DNA of 64,000 nt from Doryteuthis pealeii (taxonomy: Eukaryota > Mollusca > Cephalopoda > Myopsida > Loliginidae): the NCBI GenBank assembly GCA_023376005.1, contig CM042152.1, positions 70,001,345-70,065,344 on the forward strand, written 5' to 3'. Each line of letters opens with the position of its first letter. The stretch's first letter is position 1. Below, one piece after another: positions 30,684 to 41,309 of this stretch. The position numbers and the translations under genes were made by a program. Below the pieces are notes generated by a model, which made no database searches, was not told the DNA's origin, and saw only the letters and a list, made by a program, of their open reading frames with translations.

Positions 30684-30951
30684 GTAAGTTTCAACATTAT
30701 TTTATTCTATTATCTAAGATATCCACAATTTGTTGACGTTCAATATTGATATTTGTGTGTGCGTGTGTTTGTTTATTTCCACAAGGGAATCTTTCGGCTC
30801 CCAGGTAAAAAAAAAAAAAGAAATCAAGGAGACGATGCATGTTCATCCTTACATGTCATTCACAGTGTGAGTCTCAATGTAAATACCCTCAGGCTACAAT
30901 CGAGCTTGTAGAATGAAATGCCGTGGGGAACAGGACAGTTTCTTTTCATCC

Positions 30952-31265
30952 TTAAAGATTGGCTGTCCTTTAAAACTGACAACATTAATAACCAAATAGA
31001 CAGCTTTTTAAAAAAAAATGAATTAAAGAAAAAAATTTGAAAATTAAAAAATCAATGCATAATTAGAAACATTTTTTTAAAATTCTTTTGTGTTTTGTTT
31101 TCTGGTTTTAATTTTGCTGGAACAGTTGATACACTTTGATTTAAAAAAAGAAGGTGAACTAAAGTCATCCTACATAATTTTTTAATTTCATATCAAATTT
31201 TTAAATTCATATCATAATTTTTTAAATTCTTATCAATTTCATTATACAGGGATGTAGTGTGTATA
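30952..31265 (+). repeat. Direct duplication, left copy
   Basis: About 300 bp repeated at 31893-32175 (shared: ACATTAATAACCAAATAGAC, GAACAGTTGATACACTTTGA, ATCAATTTCATTA). No known element signature. Confidence 0.85.
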
Positions 31266-31301
31266 TATGTATATATGATGAGTCCGGATTAAAAACAAGC
31301 T

Positions 31302-31341
31302 CTGAAGATGATTTTTATAAATCGAAATATTGTTCAATATT
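31302..31341 (+). ncRNA. Hammerhead-like core with strong stems
   Basis: CUGAAGA, extra U, 5-bp stem II GAUUU/AAAUC with loop UUAU, intact GAAA, 6-bp perfect stem III AUAUUG/CAAUAU with loop UU, then U (AUU triplet). With 9286-9326 this is the best-paired copy. It sits between the two direct-duplication copies. Confidence 0.55.
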
Positions 31342-31445
31342 AGCTATGAATATGATATAAAATGTTTTCATTTTAATAGCATATTGTGTGTTTTCATATC
31401 CTTTTATCTATACTTATACCGTCGGATTCATTTCCTTTTTCTTGA

Positions 31446-31808
31446 CTTATATATATATATATATATATTGTTGAACATTGCAACCATTTTTTTTTTTTTT
31501 TTTTTTTTTTAATGAAAAAAATTTGCAGACAAAAAATGGCTGCAACGTTTAACAATATTTGCCTACAAGAAGAAATGCTGCCTAAATATATATATATATA
31601 TATATATATTTATTTATGTGTGTGTGTGTGTGTGTGTGTTTGTTTATGTGTGTGTGTATATATGTTTATGTGTGTGTGTATATATGTTTATGTGTGTGTG
31701 TGTGTGTTTGTTTATGTGTATGTATGTATATATGTTTATGTATATGTGTGTGTGTGTATATATATGTATATATGTTTATGTATATGTGTATATATATATA
31801 TATGTATG

Positions 31809-31880
<72 letters not shown>
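31446..31880. repeat. (TA)n / poly-T / (TG)n compound microsatellite
   Basis: TA tract at 31446, poly-T at 31488-31511, TA at 31582, TG/TA alternations 31615-31800, pure TA 31814-31877. A 25-bp inverted pair (GTTGAACATTGCAACC with GCTGCAACGTTTAACAA) flanks the poly-T. The open frames here are microsatellite translations. Confidence 0.9.
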
Positions 31881-31884
<4 letters not shown>

Positions 31885-31892
31885 ATCACTCA

Positions 31893-32175
31893 ATAAGATT
31901 GGCTGTTATCTAAAACTGAAAACATTAATAACCAAATAGACAGCTTTTTTTTTCTTTTTTTTTTTAATGAATTAAAGAAAACATTTTGAAAATTAAAAAA
32001 TTGTTGCTAATTAGAAACATTTTTTTAAAGTTCTTTAGTTTTTTTCTTTTTTTTTCTAGAACAGTTGATACACTTTGATAAAAAAAAAAAAATTAAAAAA
32101 TGCTGAACTAAAATCATACTGCATAATTTTCTTTATTCAGATCAATTTCATTACACAAGGATGTGTTGTGTGTCT
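31893..32175 (+). repeat. Direct duplication, right copy
   Basis: Second copy of 30952-31265, offset by about 940 bp. Confidence 0.85.
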
Positions 32176-32187
32176 GTGTCTGTGTGT

Positions 32188-32305
32188 ATATTAGCTCAGT
32201 CAGTAGAGCATCTGACTAGGAACCGCAAGGTTCTAGGTTCAATACCGGCCCTCGCCAACTCAGCGTATGAGTAGCATAGGGAATTGTGCGGTAAAGTGAG
32301 GATTC
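32188..32305 (+). repeat. tRNA-derived SINE, family A, 5' half
   Basis: Good A-box (TTAGCTCAGTCAGTAGAGCA) and B-box (AGGTTCAATACCGG). Truncated after GTGCGGTAAAGTGAGGA. Confidence 0.85.
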
Positions 32306-32321
32306 ATATAACTCTCTCTCT

Positions 32322-32600
32322 CTCTCACCACTCGTCTCGTTACTTCTGGCAAGTCCTCCTCACAACATCAGTATCTACACAGAGCTGATAAGTTTTTGCT
32401 GGTTGGCCCACTCTGGTGTGTCCATGTGTAGGTGTCCACAGGAGAATATCAGTAATGTCCAAGTGTGTCTTGTTTGTCTTACTTGGATGCTTTGTATGAT
32501 AGGAGATAAGTGGCAATGCAGATGCTTTGTCATCCAGAAGACCTGCTAGGAGTGATGACCGATAGGAATTTGTGGTGAGAGAGAGAGAGAGAGTGTCATG
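32322..32600 (-). pseudogene. LINE-A C-terminal fragment
   Basis: Minus strand contains the QVRQTRH and LHMDTPEW-type segments equivalent to 40150-40330, with frameshifts. Ends in (GA)n. Confidence 0.6.
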
Positions 32601-32640
32601 AGTATCCATGCTTAGTGTGAACAGGATGATATAAACATAT

Positions 32641-32913
32641 TGGAGGCGCATGGTTTAATGGTTAGAGTCATAGGAAATGGATTTGTCAACCCGAGTTCAA
32701 TTCCTGGATGAAGCTGTTTGCATTTCAAATAGCGCTAATACCCTTAGGAAAGATATGAATCCAATTCTCCCTCCAGCATGGGTAAATAGCAGGTAAACTG
32801 GGCTTTTTAACCATGGCTAGGTAACCGGTCTAGAAGAAAACTCTGAATTCAAACCTGTTAAACTCCATTTAAGAAATTGACCTTGTGTTGCATTCTGCTC
32901 GTGCAGAGGGGTT

Positions 32914-32922
<9 letters not shown>
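32641..32922 (+). repeat. tRNA-derived SINE, family B, copy 4
   Basis: Complete: A-box region GCATGGTTTAATGGTTAGAG, B-box CGAGTTCAATTCCTGG, full body, 3' end GTGCAGAGGGGTTGGTAAA and a (TA)n tail at 32921-32952. Confidence 0.92.
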
Positions 32923-32956
<34 letters not shown>

Positions 32957-33326
32957 ACAAATACAGTGTCAAATGCTGCTGGCACTCAAGTATGTTTACT
33001 ATGTAGTAGATCCTTCAGGAGTCTCAGTGGACTGAAAAGTCATCTTCATGCTTGCACCCTGTAAGGTGCTTGCAATAAAAAAAATAGATAAAAATAAAAA
33101 AGAAGAAAACAAAACAAAAGAAAGAACAGGAAATGGTCTTGCTTGTGCACAAATTGACAGCTAACACATAAATATATATTTATATATAATTTATTGTGTA
33201 TGAACTTTGTTCTTGTGAATGTTGTTTTTTTGGGTATTATGAAGCATGGAAATAACAGAACAAGAACAAAAAACAGAACAAAAAAAACAGAATTTTAATG
33301 TCCAGCTGTTGTCCTGTCCCTGGTTT

Positions 33327-33368
33327 GATTAATTCTGATATTTCGGGTGAACCTTCACCCCTCGTCAA
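33327..33368 (-). ncRNA. Hammerhead-like core with 7-bp stem II
   Basis: Minus strand: UUGACGA, extra G, perfect 7-bp stem II GGGUGAA/UUCACCC with loop GG, GAAA, short stem III (AU/AU with a long loop), then C. The first core base is U instead of C. Confidence 0.45.
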
Positions 33369-33379
33369 GGTATAAAGAC

Positions 33380-33540
33380 TATACTGGGAAAGTGAAATCC
33401 ATATCTGTGAGAAAAAAAATTGAAGTGAAAGGATTTGGCGTTGTTTAGCCATTACTTTTCTTTCGAAATTGTGTGACATAACTCACCCGAAATCTATCAC
33501 GGCAAACGTTCGAAATTTGGCATGACTTTGATCATGAAAG

Positions 33541-33571
<31 letters not shown>

Positions 33572-34920
33572 GGGGAGGGAGGGAGGAAAGAAAATATGAG
33601 ATATCTTGTAGAAGAGGTGGCTTGTTTCTGTAGTGGTGGAATTCATCGTTAGGATTGGGCTTGACATTTATAAAAGTATCATTACTTATTGAAACACCTA
33701 GCATCATGCTGGGTGGGTGAAAAATTAATCAGCTTAATTTTAGAGGCCTTTCCTCCACCCTAGGTAGCAGTTAAAAGGGTTAAGGGATGGGTTTATTGCC
33801 AGAGCCTGAGGCGCCCCCTGAAGGGGAATGCCAAAGGGACATGAGCAGTCTTTGCACCATCCCCCGAGAGGCTTGCTTCCTGTGGGGCATTAATCTAGTC
33901 TTGTGCTTCATTTTTGACCTCGTGGGGAGCTGAATTAATACCTACTTCACATTTTTTCGGCTGTAAACCTGAAAGAGACATTCCACATGCCTGCATTTTT
34001 TTTTTTTTTTTTTTCTTTTTTTTGGTTTCCATTGGCAACAAGCATCCTTCATCATTTAGTGTTGAACTCTGATCAAGGAATCAGCAGTTGCATATTTTAT
34101 TGGGGGTGGGGGGCAAATACCTTTTTTTGGGGGGGGTAAGGTTATCTAACTTGAAATTAGGTTTTATATCTGTTAGCTTGGGTTTTCCAATACCTGTTCC
34201 GTGCACCCACCCCCATTACACGCCCCAACCCTCAACCTTCTCATTTCTTCCGAAATGAATTGAACATGAACTTGGTGGAAGAAACAAGACAATTTTTTTT
34301 TCCTTTCTTTTTTTTCCCCCACCTTTCTTGCGCCCAAAAAAATCACTCTTCTTTCCTCGATCTTTCGTGAAATTAGCTGTTTTCTGCTGACAATGGGGGG
34401 GGGACACATGAGAGACGCACACAGAGATTGCTAAAACGATGATGAATATAAAACCCTTACATCAACAAACCACACCACCTATTAGCAACCAATGGTTACC
34501 CGTCCAAGCATGAATTCTCCGTCAGCTTTGTCAATGGTGTGTTTCTGAAGAATGCCATTTCTCTAATCAACGGGGAGGGGCATGCACATTTCATCATGGA
34601 CGTGGGTCTCTCAGCGCTTGCTTGCTTGCTACTCGTTCACCTTTTCTTTTTCTGCCTTTTTCAAATGAAAACTCTGAAAAAGAAGCAAACAAGAAGGGAG
34701 GTAGTGTGGTTACGATTGCAATAGATTTCCCCTACCCCACTTCTCTTCCTCTTACTCCGTAACCGAAGGCTATCATCTTCCTGCCCCAAGATTAGTAATT
34801 TCAAATGTTCTTTCTTTCATCATCTTGTGTTTTCTTATGCTCCAAACTTGTATGCTTAGAAAAATTCCTTCATTTAGCATCGCTGTGTAAAAACTGAGCA
34901 TTCATTAATTATTTATGTTA
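33380..34920. other. Low-repeat, higher-GC intron segment
   Basis: The least repetitive 1.5 kb of the window. It contains a poly-T at 33997-34022, G-runs at 34105-34137 and a C-run near 34315. No open frame shows conserved motifs or splice-flanked coding sequence, so any function (for instance an intronic enhancer) is speculation. Confidence 0.4.
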
Positions 34921-35048
34921 TGTGTGTTTAGTGCACAAAGTGTAGTAAATAGTAAATATTTACCCCCATCCATTTGCCATGGGTAAGATGTGAAACAAGG
35001 TAACAAGTAGAGAGAATCCACCAAGGATCAAAGTTACCCTGATAATAT

Positions 35049-35467
35049 TGTAACGTAGGTTTAAAGTTCAACATACTTTGGATACAAATAACTCCGACAA
35101 AGGTTAATAGACAAACATTTAATAACACAGCACATGGATAACAGTAGAATACAACGTTCATAATAAGGTAAACAGAGTTACACAAATAAAGATAGACACA
35201 TTCATGAAAGATACAGAGTATAACATAAAAGAGTACAGACATGAGACTAGCGATAGTCCATGCTGTAAAGAACTTACAGTAATGTAAGGGGGGCGGAGCC
35301 CCACGAGAGGGTTTAGATAGAATCTACCCCATGTGGCTCGTAGTTGCTGAAAACTATAAAAAGAGCGAAAGGCTTTGAAACCGGCGCTTAAATACTCGTG
35401 CCCTAGCGGACATCATCAAACTAAAAGGGGCAGACAACTCACCCGGCGAATACAAACTAACGCTACA
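35049..35467 (+). mobile_element. Solo LTR of an LTR retrotransposon
   Basis: 419 bp beginning TGTAACG and ending CGCTACA, imperfect inverted termini of the TG..CA type, flanked by ATAT on both sides (possible 4-bp target duplication, though low-complexity). An internal TATA box (CTATAAAAAGAGCG, about 35355) supports + orientation. No primer-binding site or gag/pol follows, so it is a solo LTR; a Gypsy-type origin is likely. Confidence 0.65.
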
Positions 35468-35494
35468 ATATATCCAATATATTCTTTTCTCTCT

Positions 35495-36060
35495 TTTCGA
35501 AGTCCGTCACAGAAGACGATGACGTCACTCCATGTCTTCATTTGTGGACCCTATGGTGGCTCATTAGTCCAATTCTGGACTTGCAGATGTGGTCACACGC
35601 ATTGCAGGGGAAATTCCCATCTACATTTGGTTGTTCATGATGACGAATACATCGCCGCTCAGCAGTCCTGTTTATCTCATTATTGAACTGCTTAGCTCCT
35701 GTGCGGCAAGCATCTCACCAACCATGTCTGTTGGAGGCCAGACCTTCCATGCTTGAAGGTGTGATGTTCCATTTCTTCAGCGTTGTCTTAATATGGTCTT
35801 TGAACCTCTTTTGGGGGGCTCCTGTCCTCCGCGTGCTATCTGTGAGTTTACTATAAAGTAGTTTACGTGGGAGTCTATCTGCAGGCATGTGGATGGTGTG
35901 ACCCAACCATTGGGTGCAAGCACTGGGGCTTCCGCGGAGGCTTGCATTTCGTGAAATGACTCAATACTACCTGAGACAGCACCCTGCAACAGCTTGGCAG
36001 CCCAGTCGTCTCGAACTTTCCCCTGCCACTGGACTAACTGCAAGACTACCAAGATAGTGG
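35495..36060 (-). pseudogene. LINE C-terminal fragment with zinc finger (LINE-Z)
   Basis: Minus strand, from upstream to downstream: a segment with HTIHMPADRLPRKLLYSKL, then QKRFKDHIKTTLKKWNI and GLASNRHGW, then FPCNACDHICKSRIGLMSHH, a C-x2-C finger with closing histidines, then stop. This order is typical of the C-terminus of many invertebrate non-LTR retrotransposon polyproteins. Frameshifts and stops are present. Confidence 0.8.
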
Positions 36061-36209
36061 ACTGGGATCACTTAAAATATCTCACGCACAAGTTTCACTT
36101 CATACCACCTATCCAATATATATAAAAACTGAAATGCACAAACATAGGCTGAAATATTCAATCATAGATAAATACATCCTCTGAATATTTGTTCTTTTAT
36201 ATTTCTATA

Positions 36210-36213
<4 letters not shown>

Positions 36214-36242
<29 letters not shown>
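36214..36242. repeat. (TA)n microsatellite
   Basis: Pure TA repeat. Confidence 0.9.
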
Positions 36243-36245
<3 letters not shown>

Positions 36246-36292
36246 GTGTGTATGTGAGTTTTCGGAAGTCTATATATATTAGGAATTATATA

Positions 36293-36596
36293 TATTTACC
36301 AACCCTCCACACAAGTAGGATATGGCAGAAGGTCAATTTCTTAAGTGAAGTTTAACAGGTTTGAATTCAGAGTTTTCCTTTTCCTAGACTGGTTACCTAG
36401 CCAAAGTTAATGAGCCCAGTTTTTTCTACTATTTACCCATAGCTGGAGGGAGAGTAGGATACATATCTTTCCCAATGGTATTAGCGCTATGTGAAATGTA
36501 AACAGCCTCGTCCAAGATTTGAACTCGGATCAATAAGTCCATATCTCATCGAACAGAGTTCAAATCCCACGACTCTAACCATTACACCATGCACCT
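36293..36596 (-). repeat. tRNA-derived SINE, family B, copy 5
   Basis: Full-length minus copy. The head at 36596 includes a small internal duplication (GAGTTCAAATCCCACGAC). Confidence 0.85.
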
Positions 36597-36658
36597 CCAA
36601 CTATTGGGAATTATAGGCTGGCAATCAATTAGGGAAACCAGTATTTTCTTCTTTTCGG

Positions 36659-36893
36659 AGAGCGCGGTGGTGTACTGGTTAGAGTCATAGGAAATGGACT
36701 CGTCGACCTGAGTTCAAATCCTGGACAAACCCACAGTTCACATAGCGCTAATACTCTTGGGAAAGGTATGAATCCAATTATTCTCTCACCAGCTATGGGA
36801 AAATAGTAGGGCAGACTGGGCTTTTAACCTTGGTTAGGCAACCAGTCTAAGAGAAGGAAAACTCTGAATTCAAACCTCTTAAATCTCCACTTG
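36659..36893 (+). repeat. tRNA-derived SINE, family B, copy 6
   Basis: A-box GGTGTACTGGTTAGAGTC, B-box TGAGTTCAAATCCTGG. Head-to-head with copy 5, 62 bp apart. 3'-truncated after the AACCTCTTAAATCTCC region. Confidence 0.88.
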
Positions 36894-37039
36894 GAGTGGT
36901 CACTACTAGAATAGGCTCAGACCTACTTAGTGATCTATTTCAGTTTATTTCTTTTCTAATTGATATTTAACAGATTTATTGAAAATATCTATTATTTTTA
37001 GTTATAGTTTGTTGTGTAATTTGTAGATTTGTAGATAGT

Positions 37040-37288
37040 AAAAGTAAAGTCGTAGGGGTAGCCTAAAGTCAGTATTAGCCAATCAGTGAGGGAGTCTATC
37101 CACTTTTCACTAGTGCTAGACGGAGTTTGTGTTTGCATCTGAGGTGGAGCACCACACTTACCATCAGCTCCTTACTTTATTGCACAGATCCCTGTGCTAC
37201 TCATACGCTGAGTTGGCAAGGACTGGTATCAAACTATGAACCTTGTGGTTTCTAGCCAAATGCTCTACCAACTGAGCTAACCCGGCCC
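37040..37288 (-). repeat. tRNA-derived SINE, family A, copy 6
   Basis: Full-length minus-strand copy with recognisable A- and B-boxes, adjoining the tail of family C at 37292. Confidence 0.9.
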
Positions 37289-37291
37289 CTC

Positions 37292-37905
37292 TATCATTTG
37301 TTGGTTGGTTGGTTTTTATGGCATGTCAACCCTTGTTGGGTCATTTTATGCCAAAGAAGTTTATTTTACTCATTCTTTATGGGTCACTCAATTTTTTTTA
37401 AACTTATTAATGCAAACTCATTTTTTCAATTTAATCTATAGATGGAACCCTAACATGTACTACCTCTCTGGGTCAGAGTGTATCTGGGAACAGTGGTGAT
37501 GAAGTGGTACTCCACGTTCCTCAGAGCTCCAGAACTGAAACTTCATCATCAGATAGTTTAATGCCATACCCAAAGTATTAGTACCCTCAGCCATCCCTTT
37601 CTAGCACATATATGATTAAAAGAGTTGGGGGTTGCCATAAGAGCAATAGGGTTGAGGCAATCATATAGGTGCTAGGGCTTGACATGACCAGCCACTTGAT
37701 CGGAGGGGGCCTCTCCAACCATCCGTCTAGCCTAAGTAAGGACCTAAGTTGAGTGTTGCATGTAATGGACTGCTCATCGACCAGGATTCCATCCTTAAGC
37801 ATCACGGGTCGCCACCCACGGCAAACAGGTACTCCATGGGGTACGGGTGGGGTCTTACCCCTCTACAGAGGTGAAGTTGATGTATTCTAAAGCCCAAGCA
37901 GTGAG
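37292..37905 (-). repeat. Family C retroposon, full-length minus copy
   Basis: Tail TTATGGCATGTCAACCCTTG at the left, middle (TAGGTGCTAGGGCTTGACAT, CCATCCTTAAGCATCACGGG) and head (CCCCTCTACAGAGGTGAAGT) at the right. About 615 bp. Confidence 0.85.
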
Positions 37906-38209
37906 AAGCAGTGCTTTCAACACGACTTGACCATAAGCCCCATCTTAGTATTGCATTGAAATATTCCAGAAGCAAAAGAATTTAATTTCTAGTTTTAAAA
38001 AAATTAAATTGGAAACATAATTGCATTTCCACTTTGAACTTTCGGTCTTCTTTGATATTTCTCTTAGGCGTTATAACAGTTCTCTTCTAAAAATGTTTTT
38101 TTAGATTCATTGGAAGTGCACAGCAAAGTGAGAATTAGTGTGTTTCCTTACACGGTTTTAATATGGTTTTACAATCCATAGAAATTTTCTTTTAAGAAAT
38201 ATTTCATTA

Positions 38210-38617
38210 CTAGAAACGGCTACCCGGCATCGCCAGGGTAGGGGGGGGGGATTTTTTTTCAAAGTTAGTTCCCGCGGATCCATTATTGCTGAATCATGAG
38301 TTGGATCCTCGTCGGATGCCCCATCAAAATCCCCATGTACAAAAAGACCTTGCATTGATCCAGCTACTCTGAAAATAAATGTTAATGTCTACTATTCAAA
38401 ATATTAAATGCAAAAAAAATATTCCATTCTGTTATCATTTAAATTTTATTTTTTAATCCATTTCACAAATATAAATCAAATCTTTATTATTTTTGCTCAA
38501 AAACTAAGCCCTGGTGATATTTTAATGTATATATATTTACTTTGTTGTTAATGTTTTATTTTCGAAGTTTCCTCCGGACATACACATACGCACAACTGCC
38601 CTTTATATATGTATAGA
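38210..38617 (-). mobile_element. Non-autonomous Helitron, copy 4 (both ends intact)
   Basis: Minus strand begins TCTATACAT and ends with hairpin CTACCCTGGCGATGCCGGGTAG type, then CCGTTT and CTAG. Flanking A and T give the AT target. 408 bp, closely matching 16609-17001. Confidence 0.85.
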
Positions 38618-38685
38618 TGACAAATTAATTCCTGCTAATAGGATGTGTTAACCAATCAGATGTTTAACACATATTATGGATACTC

Positions 38686-38868
38686 AGTCGATGGTTCCTA
38701 GTTCGATACCGGCTTTCGCCAATTCAGCATATGAGTAGCACAGGGATCTGTGCGATAAAGTGAGGAGCTGATGGTAGGTGTGGCACTCTGCTCAGACACC
38801 AAAACAAATTCCTTGGTCTAGCGCTAGTCAAAAGGGGATAGACTCTTTAGGCCACACAGACAATTTAC
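38686..38868 (+). repeat. tRNA-derived SINE, family A, 5'-truncated copy
   Basis: From GTTCGATACCGG through GTGCGATAAAGTGAGGAG to CTCTTTAGGCC. Confidence 0.82.
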
Positions 38869-38869
38869 T

Positions 38870-39170
38870 TATGAGTAATGAGGCACACTAAATCAACTTC
38901 TCCACCTTGAGCTTTGTAGGCGGTAAACCATTCTACCAATCTTCTGAAGAAAGGTCTTTGGTCCAATAACCCTGGAAGTTTCAATACCAACATCCTACTG
39001 TGAATCCAGGGCCGGTGCTAGGATCACATTGGCCAAACCCCAAATGTATAATACACTCTACTACGTGTCAATTTTCATAAAGTAGTATTCATATAAAATA
39101 TATGAAACCTACCCTTTGGGGTCCTCAAGTAGGCTTGGGCCTCCTCCATTCAGGGTTTTGGGGTAGATAT
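38870..39170. other. Unassigned sequence
   Basis: Includes a GGGCCGGTGCTAGGATCAC segment (39006) not shared elsewhere in the window. No gene. Confidence 0.3.
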
Positions 39171-39174
39171 GAAC

Positions 39175-39330
39175 AGACTGAAATAGATAGATAGATAGAC
39201 AGATAGATATGAACAGACTGAAATAGATAGATCGAGAGATAGATATGAACATAGATAGATATGAAAAGACTGAGATAGATAGATAGATCTGAACAGACTG
39301 AAATACATAGATAGATAGATAGATATGAAT
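39175..39330. repeat. (GATA)n minisatellite
   Basis: Units of GATAGATAGATATGAACAGACT repeated about four times with variable GATA number. Confidence 0.85.
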
Positions 39331-39429
39331 ATATATTTTATCAGATCAACTGTATTTTTTTACAGTGAGCGGTAATCCTTTGAATTCCTTTGGATTATGC
39401 AAATAACTAGTTTGGGATAATACCTGCAA

Positions 39430-39740
39430 TGATGTTAATATGTTACATAATCTATGCATAGATTATTGTCAACACCCTGTATTTCAGAAGGGATGGCCCT
39501 TTTCATATCACGGGCGGGACTTTCCATGGAATGTTACAGAAAGCCTCTGAAATATGTGAAGTCACGTGGGACCTGGTTGGCTCGCAGTTTCAGCTTGGAC
39601 GTCAGGCAGAGAAGATATAACTGCCCTAGCTGGGACTCACCTGCACACGCATGTTGTGTTAGTTAGAGAAATATGTTTAGTTAAGTAAATAAAGGTTTAA
39701 ATAAATAATATGGTTTTGTGGTTGATGAATGTCTTGGCAA
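39430..39740 (+). repeat. Possible LTR-like segment
   Basis: Moderately GC-rich 200 bp preceded by TGTTACATAATC and followed by AATAAAGG and AATAAATAATA signals, as in an LTR with a polyadenylation region. No duplicated flanks or second LTR identified. The open frame at 39454-39666 has no known motif. Confidence 0.25.
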
Positions 39741-39914
39741 CAAGACTGACTTAGAGGAAGAAATGAATCCGGGACGACCAACCAGCAAGAACAGAGAAAT
39801 AGGAGTCCAGACGCTAGAAGAAGAACGTAAGATACCAAAGATGAGCAGAAGAATAATAGAAGTAAAGAAAGGGTATACAACATAATACACAAATACGAAA
39901 GGCATGGTCAGCCA

Positions 39915-40400
39915 TAAATAAATCATCAGTCATATGGAAATCCGATCTCACTGATAAGCTAAAGCGACAATTCTTCCAGACTGTGGTTATATCAGTACTG
40001 CTGTATGGCTGCACCACTTGGACCCTAACAAAGTGCCTTGAGAAAAAGCTAGATGGGAGCTGCACAAGAATGCTGCATGAAGTCTTGAACAAGTCATGGA
40101 AAGAGCACCCCAAAAGGAAGCAGCTGTATGGCCACCTGCCCCCCCATTTCACAAACCATCCGAGTGAGACAAACTAGGCATGCAGGACACTGCTGGAGGA
40201 GCAAGGAGGAGCTCATAAGCGACGTTCTCCTGTGGAAGCCAACACATGGACATGCTAATGTGGGCCGCCCACGAAGGACCTACATTGACCAACTATGCGA
40301 GGATGATGTTGCTGCACAGAAGACTTCCCAGGGGCAATGAATAATAGGGAAGGATGGCGAGAGATTGTCATGGATCTATGCTACTTGCACAACATGATGG
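39915..40400 (+). pseudogene. LINE reverse-transcriptase C-terminal fragment (LINE-A), best copy
   Basis: Frame at 39983 gives VISVLLYGCTTWTLTKCLEK, then KKLDGSCTRMLHEVLNKSWK and QLYGHLPP. A frameshift near 40140 leads to IRVRQTRHAGHCWRSKEELI, SDVLLWKPTHGHANVGRP and YIDQLCEDD. The LLYGCTTWTL motif is characteristic of non-LTR retrotransposon polyproteins. The upstream part (ISHMEIRSH) is also frame-shifted. Dead 5'-truncated copy. Confidence 0.85.
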
Positions 40401-40439
40401 TGACTGCTCACCGAGACCCTTCAAGCTGTTGACTTCAAA

Positions 40440-41160
40440 CTTCAATAGATAACCCTATATTTATAATACCAGCAAATGGAATGCTGTGATATATTAGCAT
40501 AGAATTATTTAAAAGTTAAATGTGTATCTTATAGGTCATTTGATATCCTCCCACCTAATCGGAGTCCACAGATTCAGTTTTGGACGGAAACTCTGTGATA
40601 TAGAAATTATTCAATGATTAGATATTTGCTTGTTAGTTAATTTAATATTAATATTTGTTTATTAGTTAATTTGTGGATGATAGTCTCAGGGAACAATATT
40701 ATTCATGACATCCTATAAAAACAAGATGTAGAATCAACATCATACTCTCCTTCACAGTAAGGCTTTGACTAGCATCCAGTCACCAGACAAAAAAAAGATA
40801 GTGTGTAACCGAATACACTCTGTACAAATTGCCAGAACACAGTCAAGTTATTGAGTATATATGGATAAAGGTGTCCACACTAGAACCACCAGTCAATAAG
40901 AATCTTGGGAATAGACTTGGCCAAGATACACAAGTGGAATAGCCCAACTTACAATTTAAACCGCCTACCAAGTCTGAATCCTCAGAATAAAGCTTGCAAT
41001 ACAGATGAATATTGGTCACTCGATACGAATCTCTACACAAGAGAACTATTTTCTAATATTTCCTTATCAGGTGGTAAGATAAACCTTTTCAATATTTCTC
41101 TCACTTTAAAAATAATATCTAAGATATTTAACAGTTACAAGATATCACAATAGAAATAAT
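40440..41160. other. Unassigned sequence, possibly LTR-derived
   Basis: Contains TATA-like TCCTATAAAAACAAG (40710) and two similar blocks, CTGTGATATATTAGCATAGA (40482) and CTCTGTGATATAGAAATTAT (40590). No open frame or splice-flanked exon recognised. Confidence 0.3.
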
Positions 41161-41204
41161 GAAAAAATGTAATATTTGAAATTCTCCAAAGATTAGGAGA
41201 AAAA

Positions 41205-41265
41205 GAGAGCAGCTTGGTTATATTGATGCTAATGATTTTTTGATTTCTGATAAATCAATTTATTA

Positions 41266-41309
<44 letters not shown>

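Noticed and set aside
31512..31913. Open frames of 60-133 residues on both strands
   Set aside because: They translate TG/TA microsatellite (CVCVYI, HTHIYI patterns) with no conserved motif.
35520..35640. Host zinc-finger gene
   Set aside because: The finger lies at the C-terminus of a broken LINE polyprotein and recurs at 30012 and 58985.
39454..39666. 70-residue frame with balanced composition
   Set aside because: No conserved motif or splice context; region may be LTR-derived. Left as unassigned.
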